64,000 bases of DNA from Acidimicrobiales bacterium (GTDB lineage: Bacteria > Actinomycetota > Acidimicrobiia > Acidimicrobiales > AC-14): contig JAODBK010000004.1 of NCBI GenBank assembly GCA_025463925.1, positions 62,001-126,000 of the forward strand, in the 5' to 3' direction. Position numbers and translations under genes: made by a program. Each line of letters starts with the position of its first letter. Positions within the stretch are counted from its first letter, which is position 1. Positions 1 to 8,543 of this stretch are shown piece by piece. The notes below the pieces were generated by a model that was not told the origin of the DNA, ran no database searches, and was given only the letters and a program-made list of their open reading frames with translations.

Positions 1-32
1 ACCACGGCGGACGATTTGGGAAGGCGATCTCG

Positions 33-491
33 ATGGCGCGTGCCAGGGAGACCCCAGTGCAGATCAACTTGAACTTGAGCCTCCCGAGGGATGAGTCGAC
101 GGTAACGGTGGCCCGGCACGTCGTGCGGGTATCGCTCTGCGAGATCGGCGTCACCGAGGACTGCGTCGCCGACATCGAGGTCGCGTTGAGCGAGGCGTCG
201 ACCAACGTGCTGCGCCACTCCGGGCCCGGCGACGCCTATGAGGTCAGCTGCGAGATGAACGACGCGAGCTGCATCATCCGGGTGATCGACGCCGGCCGCG
301 GCTTCGACCACGCGTCGCTGGGTTTCGGCGAAGCCGACGGCACCGCCGAGCAGGGCCGCGGGATCCAGCTCATGCGGTCCCTCGTCGACTCGGTCCGGTT
401 CGAGTCGATTCCGGAGGACGGCACGATCGTCCACCTCGAGAAGGGGCTCGAGTTCACCGAACGCTCGCTGGTGGCCCGTAGCCGGCGCTGA
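33..491 (+). CDS. RsbW-like ATP-binding regulator (HATPase_c_2)
   Basis: A 152-aa protein that is almost entirely one GHKL ATPase domain of the anti-sigma factor/serine kinase (RsbW/SpoIIAB) type. Visible motifs are the N box (EASTNVLRHS), the G1 box (DAGRGFD) and the G2 box (GRGIQLMRSL). Family members bind ATP and either phosphorylate an anti-anti-sigma factor or sequester a sigma factor. No sigma factor or STAS partner is visible here, so the target is unknown. The ATG follows a GGGAAGG-like ribosome-binding site. It is the first complete gene in the window and could be the tail of an operon that starts upstream. Confidence 0.8.
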   Translation: MARARETPVQINLNLSLPRDESTVTVARHVVRVSLCEIGVTEDCVADIEVALSEASTNVLRHSGPGDAYEVSCEMNDASCIIRVIDAGRGFDHASLGFGEADGTAEQGRGIQLMRSLVDSVRFESIPEDGTIVHLEKGLEFTERSLVARSRR

Positions 492-503
492 GCGCGGGGC
501 CGC

Positions 504-911
504 TCAGCGGGAGGTCACGACCAGCCGGCGCACGACGGCTCCGGCACACAGCAGCAGGACCGCTGCGACCACGAAGGGATCGCCGCCGGTCTTCGGGACC
601 TCGCCACCCATCGCGACCTGCCCGGCACCACCCGTTCCCAGGCCGCTCTGGGCGACCGTGGTTGCGGTCGCGCCCGCGACCGCCGTCGTGGGTGTCGCCG
701 CCGGCGCGGCCGTCGTCGGGGGCTCGGCGGTGGTCGTCGTCGGCCCGCTCGAGGTGGTCGATCGGGCGGTTCCCAGGGTCGTGGTCGGGGTGCCCTTCGA
801 CGACGAGGTCGACTTGCCCGATCGGGCCACCGCGGTCCCGACCGCGACGACGAGGATGATCGCGATGATCGCGATCATCCCGTTCCGGACGGGCGTGGTC
901 AGCTTCGTCAT
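504..911 (-). CDS. Thr/Ser-rich surface protein with sortase-like C-terminal signal
   Basis: A 135-aa protein with a hydrophobic N-terminal helix (about residues 12-29), a long low-complexity Thr/Ser/Pro/Ala linker, then VPKTGGDP, a hydrophobic stretch and a basic RR-rich tail. The last three parts have the layout of an LPXTG cell-wall sorting signal, with Val in place of Leu. Inference: it is exported and either anchored to the wall by a sortase or held by two membrane helices. No other domain is recognisable. It is convergent with the RsbW-like gene, 12 bp away. Confidence 0.6.
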   Translation of the reverse strand: MTKLTTPVRNGMIAIIAIILVVAVGTAVARSGKSTSSSKGTPTTTLGTARSTTSSGPTTTTAEPPTTAAPAATPTTAVAGATATTVAQSGLGTGGAGQVAMGGEVPKTGGDPFVVAAVLLLCAGAVVRRLVVTSR

Positions 912-1073
912 TGGGGGTTCGCGGCAGGTGGGCGCGGCGCCGTCACCGTACTTCCGAGGTCGTGCGAGTCCGGGGATCCCGGCGCCGGGCCCTTCCTACC
1001 CCGTCCTCCTCGGCGAACTCAACTTCGGTGACCGTCCGCGCGAAGCGTTCACACTTTGGGTAAGAGATTGGCT

Positions 1074-1445
1074 GTGTCGCTCACCGTCGTCGTCGTGGAC
1101 GACGAGCCCGACGTCCGGGCGCTCGTGCGTCATCAGCTCGAACGTGACGGCCGGTTCGACGTGGTGGGTGAGGCGGAGGACGGCGAGCAGGCGGTGCGGC
1201 TCGTCGAACAGCACCATCCCGATGCCGTCGTGCTCGACCTGTGGATGCCCGTCCGGAGTGGGCTCGAGGCGCTGCCCGACATCGTCAAGGTCTCGAAGGA
1301 CACCCGCGTGATCGTCTACACCGCGGCGACTGACGGCCAGTCGCGCCGCGAAGCGATTGCCCTCGGCGCCCACGCGTGCGTCATCAAGGGAGGACTGCTG
1401 ATGGCCGACCTGCCCGAGCTCGTCGCGCGCCTGTGCGGACCGTGA
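1074..1445 (+). CDS. Single-domain response regulator (CheY-like receiver)
   Basis: A 123-aa receiver domain without an output domain. It has the acidic pair in VVVDDEPD, the phosphoacceptor Asp55 in VVLDLWMP, the Thr-containing VYTAAT strand and the conserved Lys in CVIKGG. I prefer the GTG start at 1074, which has AAGAG about 8 nt upstream, over a TTG at 1056. The protein probably passes phosphate in a relay or acts by protein contact. The hybrid kinase gene 2 kb downstream is a possible but unproven partner. The last 62 bp overlap the end of the convergent glycosyltransferase gene. Confidence 0.8.
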   Translation: MSLTVVVVDDEPDVRALVRHQLERDGRFDVVGEAEDGEQAVRLVEQHHPDAVVLDLWMPVRSGLEALPDIVKVSKDTRVIVYTAATDGQSRREAIALGAHACVIKGGLLMADLPELVARLCGP

Positions 1446-2724
1446 GCGTCACGACCGCGACCGCGGCGACCAGCGTCGCCAGGCGCGCCCCGAACACGAG
1501 GGTGCGCAAGGCGTGGTCGAGCAGGTCGGGCTGGGTCACCTTGCCGTAGGAGTAGGCGAACGCCAGGACGATCGACTGGGCGAACACGAGCCGGGCGACA
1601 CGCGAGCGGTGCTCGAGCGCCGCCAACGGCAATCCCCACATCGAGTACCACGGGAGGATGTACGCCGCGCCGACGAGGTAGCCGGCGGTGGCGCGCAATG
1701 TCGCGTCCGCCGCGGTCGACCGCCGGTGGTGCCACACGAGGGCGGCGCTGAGGCCCCCGACCAACCCGACCGCGAGGAGCGGCACCGACGCCACGAACGG
1801 CTGGCCGTTGCGGTAGGGGAACAGCTCCCAAAGGCTGATCCGGCTGACGCCCGACGTCGCCCGGGCCAACGGCGCCAGGGCGGCCCTCCCACCGAATGCC
1901 ACGTACCCGACGAGCGCCGGCCCGGTGGCGACGGCCAGGACCTCGGCCGCCCGCCGCGGGCCGCGGTTCACCCACAGCCAGCACGCGAGCCCGAGCGCCG
2001 GGAGCAGGGCCACGGCCTTGATCGACACCGCCACCGCGAGCCAGCCCCCGGCGGCCCAGCGCGAGTCGTGCGTCGTCGCCAGCGCGGCGGCGAACAACGC
2101 CGCCCCGACCAGCACGTCGTTGTGGCCACCGTTCACGGCCCAGACTATGACCAGCGGGTTCAACAGGAACGCGGCCAGCACCGTGGTGGGCACGCCGCGG
2201 CGCACCAGCACGACGACGATGGCCGCGATCGCGACGAGCCCGAGACTCTGGAAGCAGAGGCGGGCGACGGTCGGCGAGTTGCCGGCGATGCGGGCGATGG
2301 CGCCGGAGAGCAGCGAGAAGCCAGGCCCGTACACGGAACGCGTCGACCGCCACGCCGGCGCGACGTGCGCGAGGAACCGGTCGTGGCTGAAAGCCGACGG
2401 CGGCGTCCGGTAAGGGTTGGTGTGGTGCACCGCCAGGATGCGGCCGTACATGACATAGGACCAGATGTCACGGGAACCGGCCGGCGGCCGCACGACTGCC
2501 AGCAATTGGAGGCTTCCGCCGAGCACCAGCACCGCGCTCCGGAACCGCTGCGACACCTCGTCGCGTTCGAGGACGAGAAAGGCGATGAGCCCGCCGGCCG
2601 CCACGACGAGCGCCGGCACCGCGACGTCGGCCGACGCCGACCCGCCGGCGAACAGGAGCGCCATGGTGCCGGCGGCACTGGCCGCGAGCACCCCGAGACT
2701 CAGGCGGCCGCGGTCCCGTTGCAT
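1384..2724 (-). CDS. Polyprenol-phosphate-mannose-dependent mannosyltransferase-like membrane protein (GT87/MptB type)
   Basis: A 446-aa multi-pass membrane protein. It carries SRDIWSY near the first extracytoplasmic loop and the hallmark NPLVIVWAVNGGHND, shared with actinobacterial MptA/MptB-type enzymes that use polyprenyl-phosphate sugars outside the membrane. It is paralogous to the gene at 39509-40966. The open frame continues upstream through the tRNA genes, but the first sensible start is the ATG at 2724. That ATG lies 7 nt after a TAGCGT -10 box, and everything upstream is tRNA sequence. Sugar donor and acceptor are not determinable. Confidence 0.75.
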   Translation of the reverse strand: MQRDRGRLSLGVLAASAAGTMALLFAGGSASADVAVPALVVAAGGLIAFLVLERDEVSQRFRSAVLVLGGSLQLLAVVRPPAGSRDIWSYVMYGRILAVHHTNPYRTPPSAFSHDRFLAHVAPAWRSTRSVYGPGFSLLSGAIARIAGNSPTVARLCFQSLGLVAIAAIVVVLVRRGVPTTVLAAFLLNPLVIVWAVNGGHNDVLVGAALFAAALATTHDSRWAAGGWLAVAVSIKAVALLPALGLACWLWVNRGPRRAAEVLAVATGPALVGYVAFGGRAALAPLARATSGVSRISLWELFPYRNGQPFVASVPLLAVGLVGGLSAALVWHHRRSTAADATLRATAGYLVGAAYILPWYSMWGLPLAALEHRSRVARLVFAQSIVLAFAYSYGKVTQPDLLDHALRTLVFGARLATLVAAVAVVTLTVRTGARRARAGRPSAVLP

Positions 2725-2731
2725 CGACCGA

Positions 2732-2737
2732 ACGCTA
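2732..2737 (-). promoter_or_regulatory. -10 box TAGCGT of the GT87 gene, leaderless spacing
   Basis: On the minus strand TAGCGT is followed by 7 nt and the ATG at 2724. A transcript would start at or within a few bases of the ATG. No Shine-Dalgarno sequence is seen. The -35 is unclear. Confidence 0.45.
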
Positions 2738-2760
2738 CGTCCCCGTTCGTCACGAGCACG

Positions 2761-2831
2761 AGCGGGTGACGGGAATCGAACCCGCGTCGCCAGCTTGGAA
2801 GGCTGGAGCTCTACCGTTGAGCTACACCCGC
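2761..2831 (-). tRNA. tRNA-Gly (anticodon TCC)
   Basis: The reverse strand folds as a 71-nt cloverleaf. It has acceptor GCGGGTG/CACCCGC with discriminator T, D-arm GTAGCTCAACGGTAGAGC, anticodon stem CCAGC/GCTGG around loop CTTCCAA (anticodon TCC), and T-arm GCGGGTTCGATTCCCGT. The 3' CCA is not encoded. Confidence 0.93.
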
Positions 2832-2852
2832 GTGGTCGCCGAGACGACCGAG

Positions 2853-2924
2853 TCGGGGAGGCGGGATTTGAACCCGCGACCGCCTGCCCCCAAAGCAGGT
2901 GCGCTACCACTGCGCCACTCCCCG
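2853..2924 (-). tRNA. tRNA-Pro (anticodon TGG)
   Basis: The reverse strand gives a 72-nt tRNA with acceptor CGGGGAG/CTCCCCG and discriminator A. The anticodon stem CCTGC/GCAGG encloses loop TTTGGGG, so the anticodon is TGG. The T-arm is GCGGGTTCAAATCCCGC. CCA is not encoded. Its 5' half is duplicated upstream in decayed form (2950-2999). Confidence 0.93.
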
Positions 2925-3009
2925 GTCTGGGCGTCATGGTAGGGGTCGTGACCGCCTGCCCCGCAATGCCGGCTTGCGCTACCACTGCGCCACTCCCCGG
3001 TCTGGGCGT
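2878..3009. repeat. Direct repeat: 5' half of tRNA-Pro and flank duplicated
   Basis: Positions 2878-2934 and 2950-3009 are near-identical. They share the D-arm, the 5' acceptor strand and the flanking GGTCTGGGCGT sequence. They differ only in the anticodon-stem region, by several substitutions and a 3-nt length change. The unit includes about 10 bp outside the mature tRNA, so it arose as a DNA duplication and not by RNA retro-insertion. Confidence 0.85.
2950..2999 (-). pseudogene. Truncated, decayed tRNA-Pro copy
   Basis: This minus-strand copy keeps CGGGGAGTGGCGCAG and the whole D-arm of tRNA-Pro. The anticodon arm is rearranged (GCCGGCATTGCGGGG), the 3' half with the T-arm is missing, and no 3' acceptor strand follows. 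It cannot make a tRNA. It lies directly upstream of the functional tRNA-Pro, so the tRNA-Pro promoter may sit within or upstream of it. Confidence 0.75.
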
Positions 3010-3028
3010 GGCGGTTACGACGCGAAGA

Positions 3029-3184
3029 TCACCATCGGTACCAGCTGGCTTCGGCGCCACGGAGGAGGAAGCCGAGCAGCCAGACGACGAGCAGGACGAC
3101 GGCGATGACCCACAGCGCGTGCACGGCGAAGCCGAGCCCGCCGAACAGCAGGGCCAGGATCAGGACGGCCAGGACGAGATTCAT
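3029..3184 (-). CDS. Small hydrophobic membrane protein, 51 aa
   Basis: A 51-residue protein beginning MNLVLAVLILALLFGG. It has two hydrophobic helices separated by a short His-containing turn and ends GAEASWYRW. The ATG at 3184 has a good GGAGG ribosome-binding site 7 nt upstream. The codons have the GC-rich third positions normal for this genome. Short proteins of this form, often just called 'hydrophobic protein', are common in actinobacteria and have no assigned role. It is divergent from the hybrid kinase gene. Confidence 0.75.
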   Translation of the reverse strand: MNLVLAVLILALLFGGLGFAVHALWVIAVVLLVVWLLGFLLRGAEASWYRW

Positions 3185-3290
3185 CGGTCGGACCTCCAGG
3201 GCGAGGGTTTGGCCGGTTTGCTACCCGCGGCACCGGGCGGCCATACCGATCAGGACACATTGGCGCCAGGGAGCGGCCACACTTTCCGCG

Positions 3291-5915
3291 GTGGGTGACA
3301 GGGCACCAGGCGGGCGACGGTCCTGGCTCTCGCCGGCGGACGCAGTCGAGGCATGGGCGATCGACCGCCGAGCTCGCCGGCGGGGTGGTGCCACCGCGCC
3401 CGATCCGCCCGACGAGACCGATCCCGAGAGTCTCGTCCGCCGGCTGACACTCGGCAGCGAGCACGTCAGCCGGCACCTGACGATGCTGGCCCAGGGCGGG
3501 GCCGTGCTGGCGCCGGCGATGGACGACGACAACGGGGCGCTGCTCGCGCTGATCGACGTGCTCGTCCCGGAGTTCGCCGATTGGGCCGCCATCGACCTGG
3601 TCGACCGCGACGTGATCCGCCGGATCGGCACCCGTCACGCGTCGGCCGACGCCCCGGCGTGGGAGCAGTTGGCCGAGCGGTTCCCGAAATGGATCGCGCC
3701 GGTCCGGCGGGCGATGGCCACCGGCACGTCGTTGCTGTCGTTCGACGTGGTCGGCGACGCCGACAGCAGCCCCGACGAGGACCGTGACCACATTGCGATC
3801 GCGGCGGAGCTCGCGCTGGTCTCGTGCATGGTCGTGCCCGTCCGCGTACGCGGGCTGTCACTGGCGGCCATCACCATGGCGACCGGCGCCGGTCGACGCG
3901 GCTACCGGCCGTCCGACCTGCGCACCGCCGAGCAGTTGGCCGCCCGAGCCGCGGCTGCGATCGAGCGGGGGATGCTGTACCGCGACGCCCGCGCGTCCGC
4001 CGAACGCGCCGATCGCAACGCCGCTGGCATGGCCCGCCTCGTCGAAGCCGCGCTGGCATTCGCGGCCGCCCGCGCCCCGGCCGACGTGCTCGACGCGGTC
4101 GCCGAACAAGCCCGGCGCATCTTCGGCGCGGCGCGCGCCGCCGTCGCCATGCAGATCAACGACGTGGAGATGCGGAGCGCGGCGCCGGCCGGCGAGGAGG
4201 GTCTCGCCGATCTGCCGCTCGAAGAGGTGATCGCGACCAACCGCCCGACGCGACCGCGGGGCGAGAACTGGATGGGCGTGCCGCTGGTGGGACCGGAGGG
4301 GACCAACCGGGGCGCGATCTTCATCGCCGACCAGCGCGATCAGCGTTGGTTCGGACCGGACGACGAGGCCCTCGCCGTCCTCCTCGGCCAGCTCGCGTCG
4401 CTGGCGGTCGAGAGCGCCCGCCGCTACGACGCGGTCCACCGCAGCGAGCAACGGGTGACGGCGGTGCTCGACACCTCGCCGATGGCGATCGTCGAGTTGA
4501 GCCCGGAGGGCAACGTCACCGGCGCCAACGCCGCCGCCGGGGTCATATTCGGCTGGCCGCCCGCGTCCGACCGCGAGTTCCATCCGGAGACCGAGGCCCG
4601 GCTCGAACCGTTGTGGCGCCGGGCGGTCAACGGCACGCCGGCGGCCGGCTCGATCGAGGCCCAGCGCGCCGATGGCACCCCGATCCCGCTCTGGGTCACG
4701 ACCGTCGGGTTGCGCGACGCGACCGGCAAGACGATCGGCGCGTTGCTCTCGGCCGCCGACCTCACCGAGCGGCGCGCCCTCGAACAACAGCTCCAGCAGA
4801 GCCAGCGGATGGAGGCGATGGGGCGGCTTGCCGGCGGCCTGGCCCACGACTTCGGCAACCTCCTCACCGTCATCCTCGGCTACTGCGAGTTCCTGCTCCG
4901 GATCGCCACGCCGGGTCATCCGTTGCACGACGACGTCGTCGCCATCCAGCAGGCGGGGGAGCGGGCGACCACCCTCACCGAGCAGCTCCTCACGATCAGC
5001 AGCCGCCGCGTCGTCGAGCCCGTCGCGGTGGATGTCCGCGCCGTCGTCCTCGAGCTCGAGGGAATCTTGCGCCGGCTGATCGGCGAGGACATCGAGATGT
5101 CCACCGAGACGCCCGCCGCGCCGGCGTGCATCCGGGCCGATCGCGGCCAGCTCGAGCAGATCGTGTTGAACCTCGTCATCAACGCGCGCCACGCGATGCC
5201 CAACGGCGGCGTGCTGAAGCTTCGAGTCGACGAGGTCGACGTCGTCGACGTCGACGCGTCGTACACCGCGGTCCGGCTGACGGTCAGCGACAACGGCGTC
5301 GGCATGGACCAGGAGACACTCGACCACTGCTTCGAGCCCTTCTTCTCGACGCGCGAGCGATCCAAGGGCACCGGGCTCGGCCTGGCGACGGTCTACGGCA
5401 TCGTCCACCAGGCGGGCGGCCAGATCTCCGTCGAGAGCCAGCTCGGCCGCGGCACGACCTTCCGGGTGGTGATGCCGAAGGTGGCGAACACTGCGCCGGC
5501 CGCCGCCGAACCGATGGAGCGGGCCGCGCTCGCCGGATCGGAGACCATCCTCCTCGTGGAGGACGAGCCCGAGGTGCGCGAGCTTGCTCGCGACGTGCTC
5601 GAGCGCCGCGGCTACCACGTGCTGACCGCCGAAGGGGTCGCCGCGCTCGACGTCATCCGCGACCCGTCGGTCCCGATCGACCTGCTCGTCACCGACGTGG
5701 TGATGCCCGACCTCAGCGGGTTCGCCCTCGCCGAGCAGGCGGTCGCCGAGTTCCCGCAGCTCGCCGTGCTGTTCATCTCGGGCTACACCGACACCGACGA
5801 GCGCGAGTGGCCGGACGCGGGGCACTTCCTCGCCAAGCCGTTCCGGCCCGACCAGTTGACGGCGAAGGTGCGCTTCGTGCTCGACTCCGCTGGCGCGGCG
5901 CCGCCGGCCTTCTGA
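3291..5915 (+). CDS. Hybrid sensor histidine kinase (GAF-GAF-PAS-HisKA-HATPase-receiver)
   Basis: From the GTG at 3291 the protein has 874 aa. In order: a GAF-like domain (about 65-220), a second GAF (about 245-380), a PAS domain (about 385-495), a HisKA dimerisation helix with phosphoacceptor His519 (LAHDFGNL), and a HATPase with N box NLVINARHAM, DNGVGM, FEPFFSTR and GTGLGLATVYG. A C-terminal receiver with Asp802 (LLVTDVVMPD) follows. No membrane helix is seen, so it is a soluble sensor. The open frame runs upstream to 3105, but that part is antisense to the small hydrophobic gene and reads as non-protein, hence the later start. The exact start is uncertain. Confidence 0.8.
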   Translation: MGDRAPGGRRSWLSPADAVEAWAIDRRARRRGGATAPDPPDETDPESLVRRLTLGSEHVSRHLTMLAQGGAVLAPAMDDDNGALLALIDVLVPEFADWAAIDLVDRDVIRRIGTRHASADAPAWEQLAERFPKWIAPVRRAMATGTSLLSFDVVGDADSSPDEDRDHIAIAAELALVSCMVVPVRVRGLSLAAITMATGAGRRGYRPSDLRTAEQLAARAAAAIERGMLYRDARASAERADRNAAGMARLVEAALAFAAARAPADVLDAVAEQARRIFGAARAAVAMQINDVEMRSAAPAGEEGLADLPLEEVIATNRPTRPRGENWMGVPLVGPEGTNRGAIFIADQRDQRWFGPDDEALAVLLGQLASLAVESARRYDAVHRSEQRVTAVLDTSPMAIVELSPEGNVTGANAAAGVIFGWPPASDREFHPETEARLEPLWRRAVNGTPAAGSIEAQRADGTPIPLWVTTVGLRDATGKTIGALLSAADLTERRALEQQLQQSQRMEAMGRLAGGLAHDFGNLLTVILGYCEFLLRIATPGHPLHDDVVAIQQAGERATTLTEQLLTISSRRVVEPVAVDVRAVVLELEGILRRLIGEDIEMSTETPAAPACIRADRGQLEQIVLNLVINARHAMPNGGVLKLRVDEVDVVDVDASYTAVRLTVSDNGVGMDQETLDHCFEPFFSTRERSKGTGLGLATVYGIVHQAGGQISVESQLGRGTTFRVVMPKVANTAPAAAEPMERAALAGSETILLVEDEPEVRELARDVLERRGYHVLTAEGVAALDVIRDPSVPIDLLVTDVVMPDLSGFALAEQAVAEFPQLAVLFISGYTDTDEREWPDAGHFLAKPFRPDQLTAKVRFVLDSAGAAPPAF

Positions 5916-5979
5916 GAGTTGGGCGGGCGTTGATCACCCGACCGCGCTGGCGTTGTCAATCGGTTGCCAAGCTCATGCG

Positions 5980-6450
5980 ATGCGTACTGGTGCACCTGCG
6001 CACCCGCTCACGTGCCTCGTCGTCGGCACCGACGATTGGGCGATCGAGCAGGGCGCGCTGAGTCTCGAGATGGCGGGTCACGAGGTGGCCCGCTGTCACG
6101 AGCCGGGCGCGCCGGTCTTCCCGTGCCGCGCGCTGCAACCGGGTGGGCAGTGCCCCCTCGACGCCGGCGTCGACGTGGTCGTGACCATGCGGGCCCGGCC
6201 GGACAACATCCCGCTGCCGGCCGAGATCGGCGTGATCTGCGCGCTGCACGTCGGCGTCCCGCTGGTCGTCGCCGGGCTCGCCACCGATCACCCGTTCGCG
6301 CCGTGGACCGACGCGACCGTCGACCCGACGGGGGATCTCGCCGACGCGTGCGCCGCCGCGGCCGGTCGCCACACGCTCGACCTCACCGACTCGGCATCGG
6401 CCGGGGCCCGGGCCGAGGTCGCGGCCACCGATCGGTCGATCCCGGGATAG
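5980..6450 (+). CDS. Uncharacterised protein with receiver/Rossmann-like start and conserved-looking cysteines
   Basis: A 156-aa protein I do not recognise. It starts LTCLVVGTDDWAIEQG, resembling the first strand of a receiver or flavodoxin-like fold. It has cysteines in VARCHEPG, VFPCRAL, GGQCPLD and GVICALH. There is no signal peptide or membrane helix. A TTG start at 5953 is possible, but the ATG at 5980 fits better. It lies between the hybrid kinase and tig on the same strand. It could be a degenerate receiver partner of the kinase or a metal-binding protein; neither is shown. Confidence 0.55.
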   Translation: MRTGAPAHPLTCLVVGTDDWAIEQGALSLEMAGHEVARCHEPGAPVFPCRALQPGGQCPLDAGVDVVVTMRARPDNIPLPAEIGVICALHVGVPLVVAGLATDHPFAPWTDATVDPTGDLADACAAAAGRHTLDLTDSASAGARAEVAATDRSIPG

Positions 6451-6464
6451 CTCGGGGCCGCCGG

Positions 6465-6470
6465 TACACT
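6465..6470 (+). promoter_or_regulatory. -10 box TACACT of tig, leaderless spacing
   Basis: TACACT is followed by 10 nt and then the tig ATG, with no Shine-Dalgarno sequence between. The same TACACT-N10-ATG arrangement occurs before the radical SAM gene at 20149. The -35 is not obvious. Confidence 0.45.
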
Positions 6471-6480
6471 CGGCGCTCGC

Positions 6481-7893
6481 ATGAAGACGAGCGTGGAGCC
6501 CCTCGAGGGGAACAAGGTCAAGTTGTCGGTCGAGGTCGAAGAGGCCGAGTTCGACAAGGCCATCGAGGCGGCGTTCCGGCGCATCGCCCGGGAGGTCCGC
6601 ATCCCGGGGTTCCGTCCCGGCAAGGCACCACGCCGCCTGCTCGAGGCGCGGCTCGGAAGCGACGCCGCCCGCCAGGAGGCCCTGCGCGAGGCGTTGCCCG
6701 ACTACTACGTCGCCGCGCTCAAGGAGCACGACGTCGACGCCATCGCGCCACCCGAGATCGACATCACCGCCGGCGAAGCCGACGGACCGGTGGTGTTCGA
6801 CGCCGTCGTCGAGGTCCGCCCGCAGGTCTCCGTCGCGGGCTACGGCGGCCTGCGTGTCACGGTGCCGAGCCCGGAGGTCACCGACGAGGAGGTCGACGCC
6901 CAGATCGATCGCCTGCGCGAGCAGTTCGGCACGCTCGATCCCGTCGAGCGGACGGCGCGCGAGGGCGACTACGTGTCGATCGACATCAAGGGCAGCCAGG
7001 ACGGCGAGCCGCTCGAAGGGCTCACCGCCGACGACTATCTCTACGAGGTCGGTCGCGGCGCCATCACGCCGGCGCTCGACGAGCAGCTGCGGGGTGCGAA
7101 GGCCGGCGACATCCTCGCGTTCGACGCCGAGGTGGGCGGCTTCGACGAGGGGCCGCAGGACGTGCACTTCACCGTCCTGGTGAAGGAGGTGCGCGAGAAG
7201 TCGCTGCCCGAGCCGGACGACGAGTGGGCCGCCGAGGCCTCCGAGTTCGAGACCGTCGCCGAGTTGCGCGACGACATCCGCACGCGGCTCGGCATGGTGA
7301 AAAAGGTCCAGGCGACCATGGCCATGCAGGAGCAGACGGTCGACGCGCTGGTCGAATTGGTCGAGGAAGACGTGCCGGAGGCGCTCGTCGCGTCGGAGGT
7401 CGAGCGGCGCATCCACGACCTCGGGCACCGGCTCGAACACCAGGGCGCCGACCTGGCGCAGTACCTGGAGGCCACCGGCCGGACCCAGGACGACCTCCTC
7501 GCCGAGCTGCGAGAGCAGGGGGCCCGGGCGGTCAAGGCGGACCTGGCCCTGCGGGCGGTGGCCGAGTCGGAGGGCATCGAGGCCACCGACGAAGACGTCG
7601 ACAAGGAAGTCGGCCAGCTCGCCGATCGAGCCGGTGTGAAGACGGCTCGACTGCTGCGCGAACTGGACCGCAATGACCAGTTGCCCGCGGTACGCTCGGA
7701 CATCAGGAAGAGCAAGGCGCTGGCCTGGCTCATCGACAACGTGGAGGTCGTCGACCCGGAAGGGCGTGCGATCGACCGCTCCGAGCTCCAGCCACCACCG
7801 CTCGACACGACATTGTCCGAGACATCCGAGACGACAGAGTCCGACACCCACGATCACACCGAGGTCGAGGCCTCGGAGGAGATGGCCGAGTGA
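6481..7893 (+). CDS. tig: Trigger factor
   Basis: A 470-aa ribosome-associated chaperone and peptidyl-prolyl isomerase. The N-terminal ribosome-binding domain carries the [12 protein letters not shown] signature. The FKBP-like domain lies near residues 155-240 ([19 protein letters not shown]). The C-terminal helical chaperone arms fill the rest and end in an acidic/Thr tail. It acts on nascent chains at the exit tunnel. It is the first gene of tig-clpP-clpX. Its stop overlaps the clpP start (GTGA), so translation is probably coupled. Confidence 0.95.
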   Translation: MKTSVEPLEGNKVKLSVEVEEAEFDKAIEAAFRRIAREVRIPGFRPGKAPRRLLEARLGSDAARQEALREALPDYYVAALKEHDVDAIAPPEIDITAGEADGPVVFDAVVEVRPQVSVAGYGGLRVTVPSPEVTDEEVDAQIDRLREQFGTLDPVERTAREGDYVSIDIKGSQDGEPLEGLTADDYLYEVGRGAITPALDEQLRGAKAGDILAFDAEVGGFDEGPQDVHFTVLVKEVREKSLPEPDDEWAAEASEFETVAELRDDIRTRLGMVKKVQATMAMQEQTVDALVELVEEDVPEALVASEVERRIHDLGHRLEHQGADLAQYLEATGRTQDDLLAELREQGARAVKADLALRAVAESEGIEATDEDVDKEVGQLADRAGVKTARLLRELDRNDQLPAVRSDIRKSKALAWLIDNVEVVDPEGRAIDRSELQPPPLDTTLSETSETTESDTHDHTEVEASEEMAE

Positions 7894-8525
7894 CCCAGCC
7901 CATCCTGAACTACCTGGTGCCCACGGTCGTCGAGCAGACCAACCGCGGCGAGCGGGCGTTCGACATCTACTCCCGGCTCCTGAAGGAGCGGATCGTCTTC
8001 CTCGGGACACCGATCGACGACACGGTGGCCAACCTGATCATGGCGCAGCTGCTCCACCTGGAGTCCGAGGACCCGGACAAGGACATCAACCTCTACATCA
8101 ACTCACCCGGTGGCGAGATCTCGGCGTTGTTCGCCATCTACGACACGATGCAGTTCATCAAGCCCGACGTCGCGACCTACTGCATGGGCCAGGCGGCGTC
8201 GGCCGCGGCCGTGCTGCTCGCCGCCGGTACCAAGGGCAAGCGCTTCTCGCTGCCGCACGCCCGGATCCTCATTCACCAGCCCTACGGCGGCGCGGCCGGC
8301 CAGGCGGCGGACATCGAGATCCAGGCCCGCGAGATCCTGCGGATGCGGGAGCTCCTCGAGAGCATCCTCGCCCATCACACCGGTCAAACGACCGAGAAGG
8401 TCGCCAAGGACACGGATCGCGACTTCATCATGAGCGCCGACGAGGCGAGGGAGTACGGCATCATCGACGAGGTGATCATGACCCGCGAGCTGGCGCAGGT
8501 GCCCCAGGTCGCAGGCGTGGCCTAG
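7890..8525 (+). CDS. clpP: ATP-dependent Clp protease proteolytic subunit
   Basis: A 211-aa serine peptidase subunit that forms the barrel working with ClpX. The catalytic Ser104 is in [15 protein letters not shown] and His129 in ILIHQPYGG; the catalytic Asp falls in the following helix region. The GTG start overlaps the tig stop by 4 nt. Only one clpP is in this locus, whereas many actinobacteria have a clpP1-clpP2 pair here; a second copy may lie elsewhere. clpX follows 18 nt downstream. Confidence 0.95.
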   Translation: MTQPILNYLVPTVVEQTNRGERAFDIYSRLLKERIVFLGTPIDDTVANLIMAQLLHLESEDPDKDINLYINSPGGEISALFAIYDTMQFIKPDVATYCMGQAASAAAVLLAAGTKGKRFSLPHARILIHQPYGGAAGQAADIEIQAREILRMRELLESILAHHTGQTTEKVAKDTDRDFIMSADEAREYGIIDEVIMTRELAQVPQVAGVA

Positions 8526-8543
8526 GACGAGGACGGGGGTCCG

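Noticed and set aside
2725-3060. N-terminal extension of the GT87 protein to 558 codons
   Set aside because: It would translate two tRNA genes and the tRNA remnant; the repeated RPGSGAVVA reading is just the duplicated tRNA-Pro.
3105-3290. Extended start of the hybrid kinase
   Set aside because: It is antisense to the 51-aa hydrophobic gene, has cysteine/arginine-rich random composition, and overlaps that gene's ribosome-binding site.
3858-5825. Long minus-strand open frame opposite the hybrid kinase, and similar ones opposite most large genes
   Set aside because: These come from the GC-rich third codon positions of the true gene. They have no start context and no recognisable domains.
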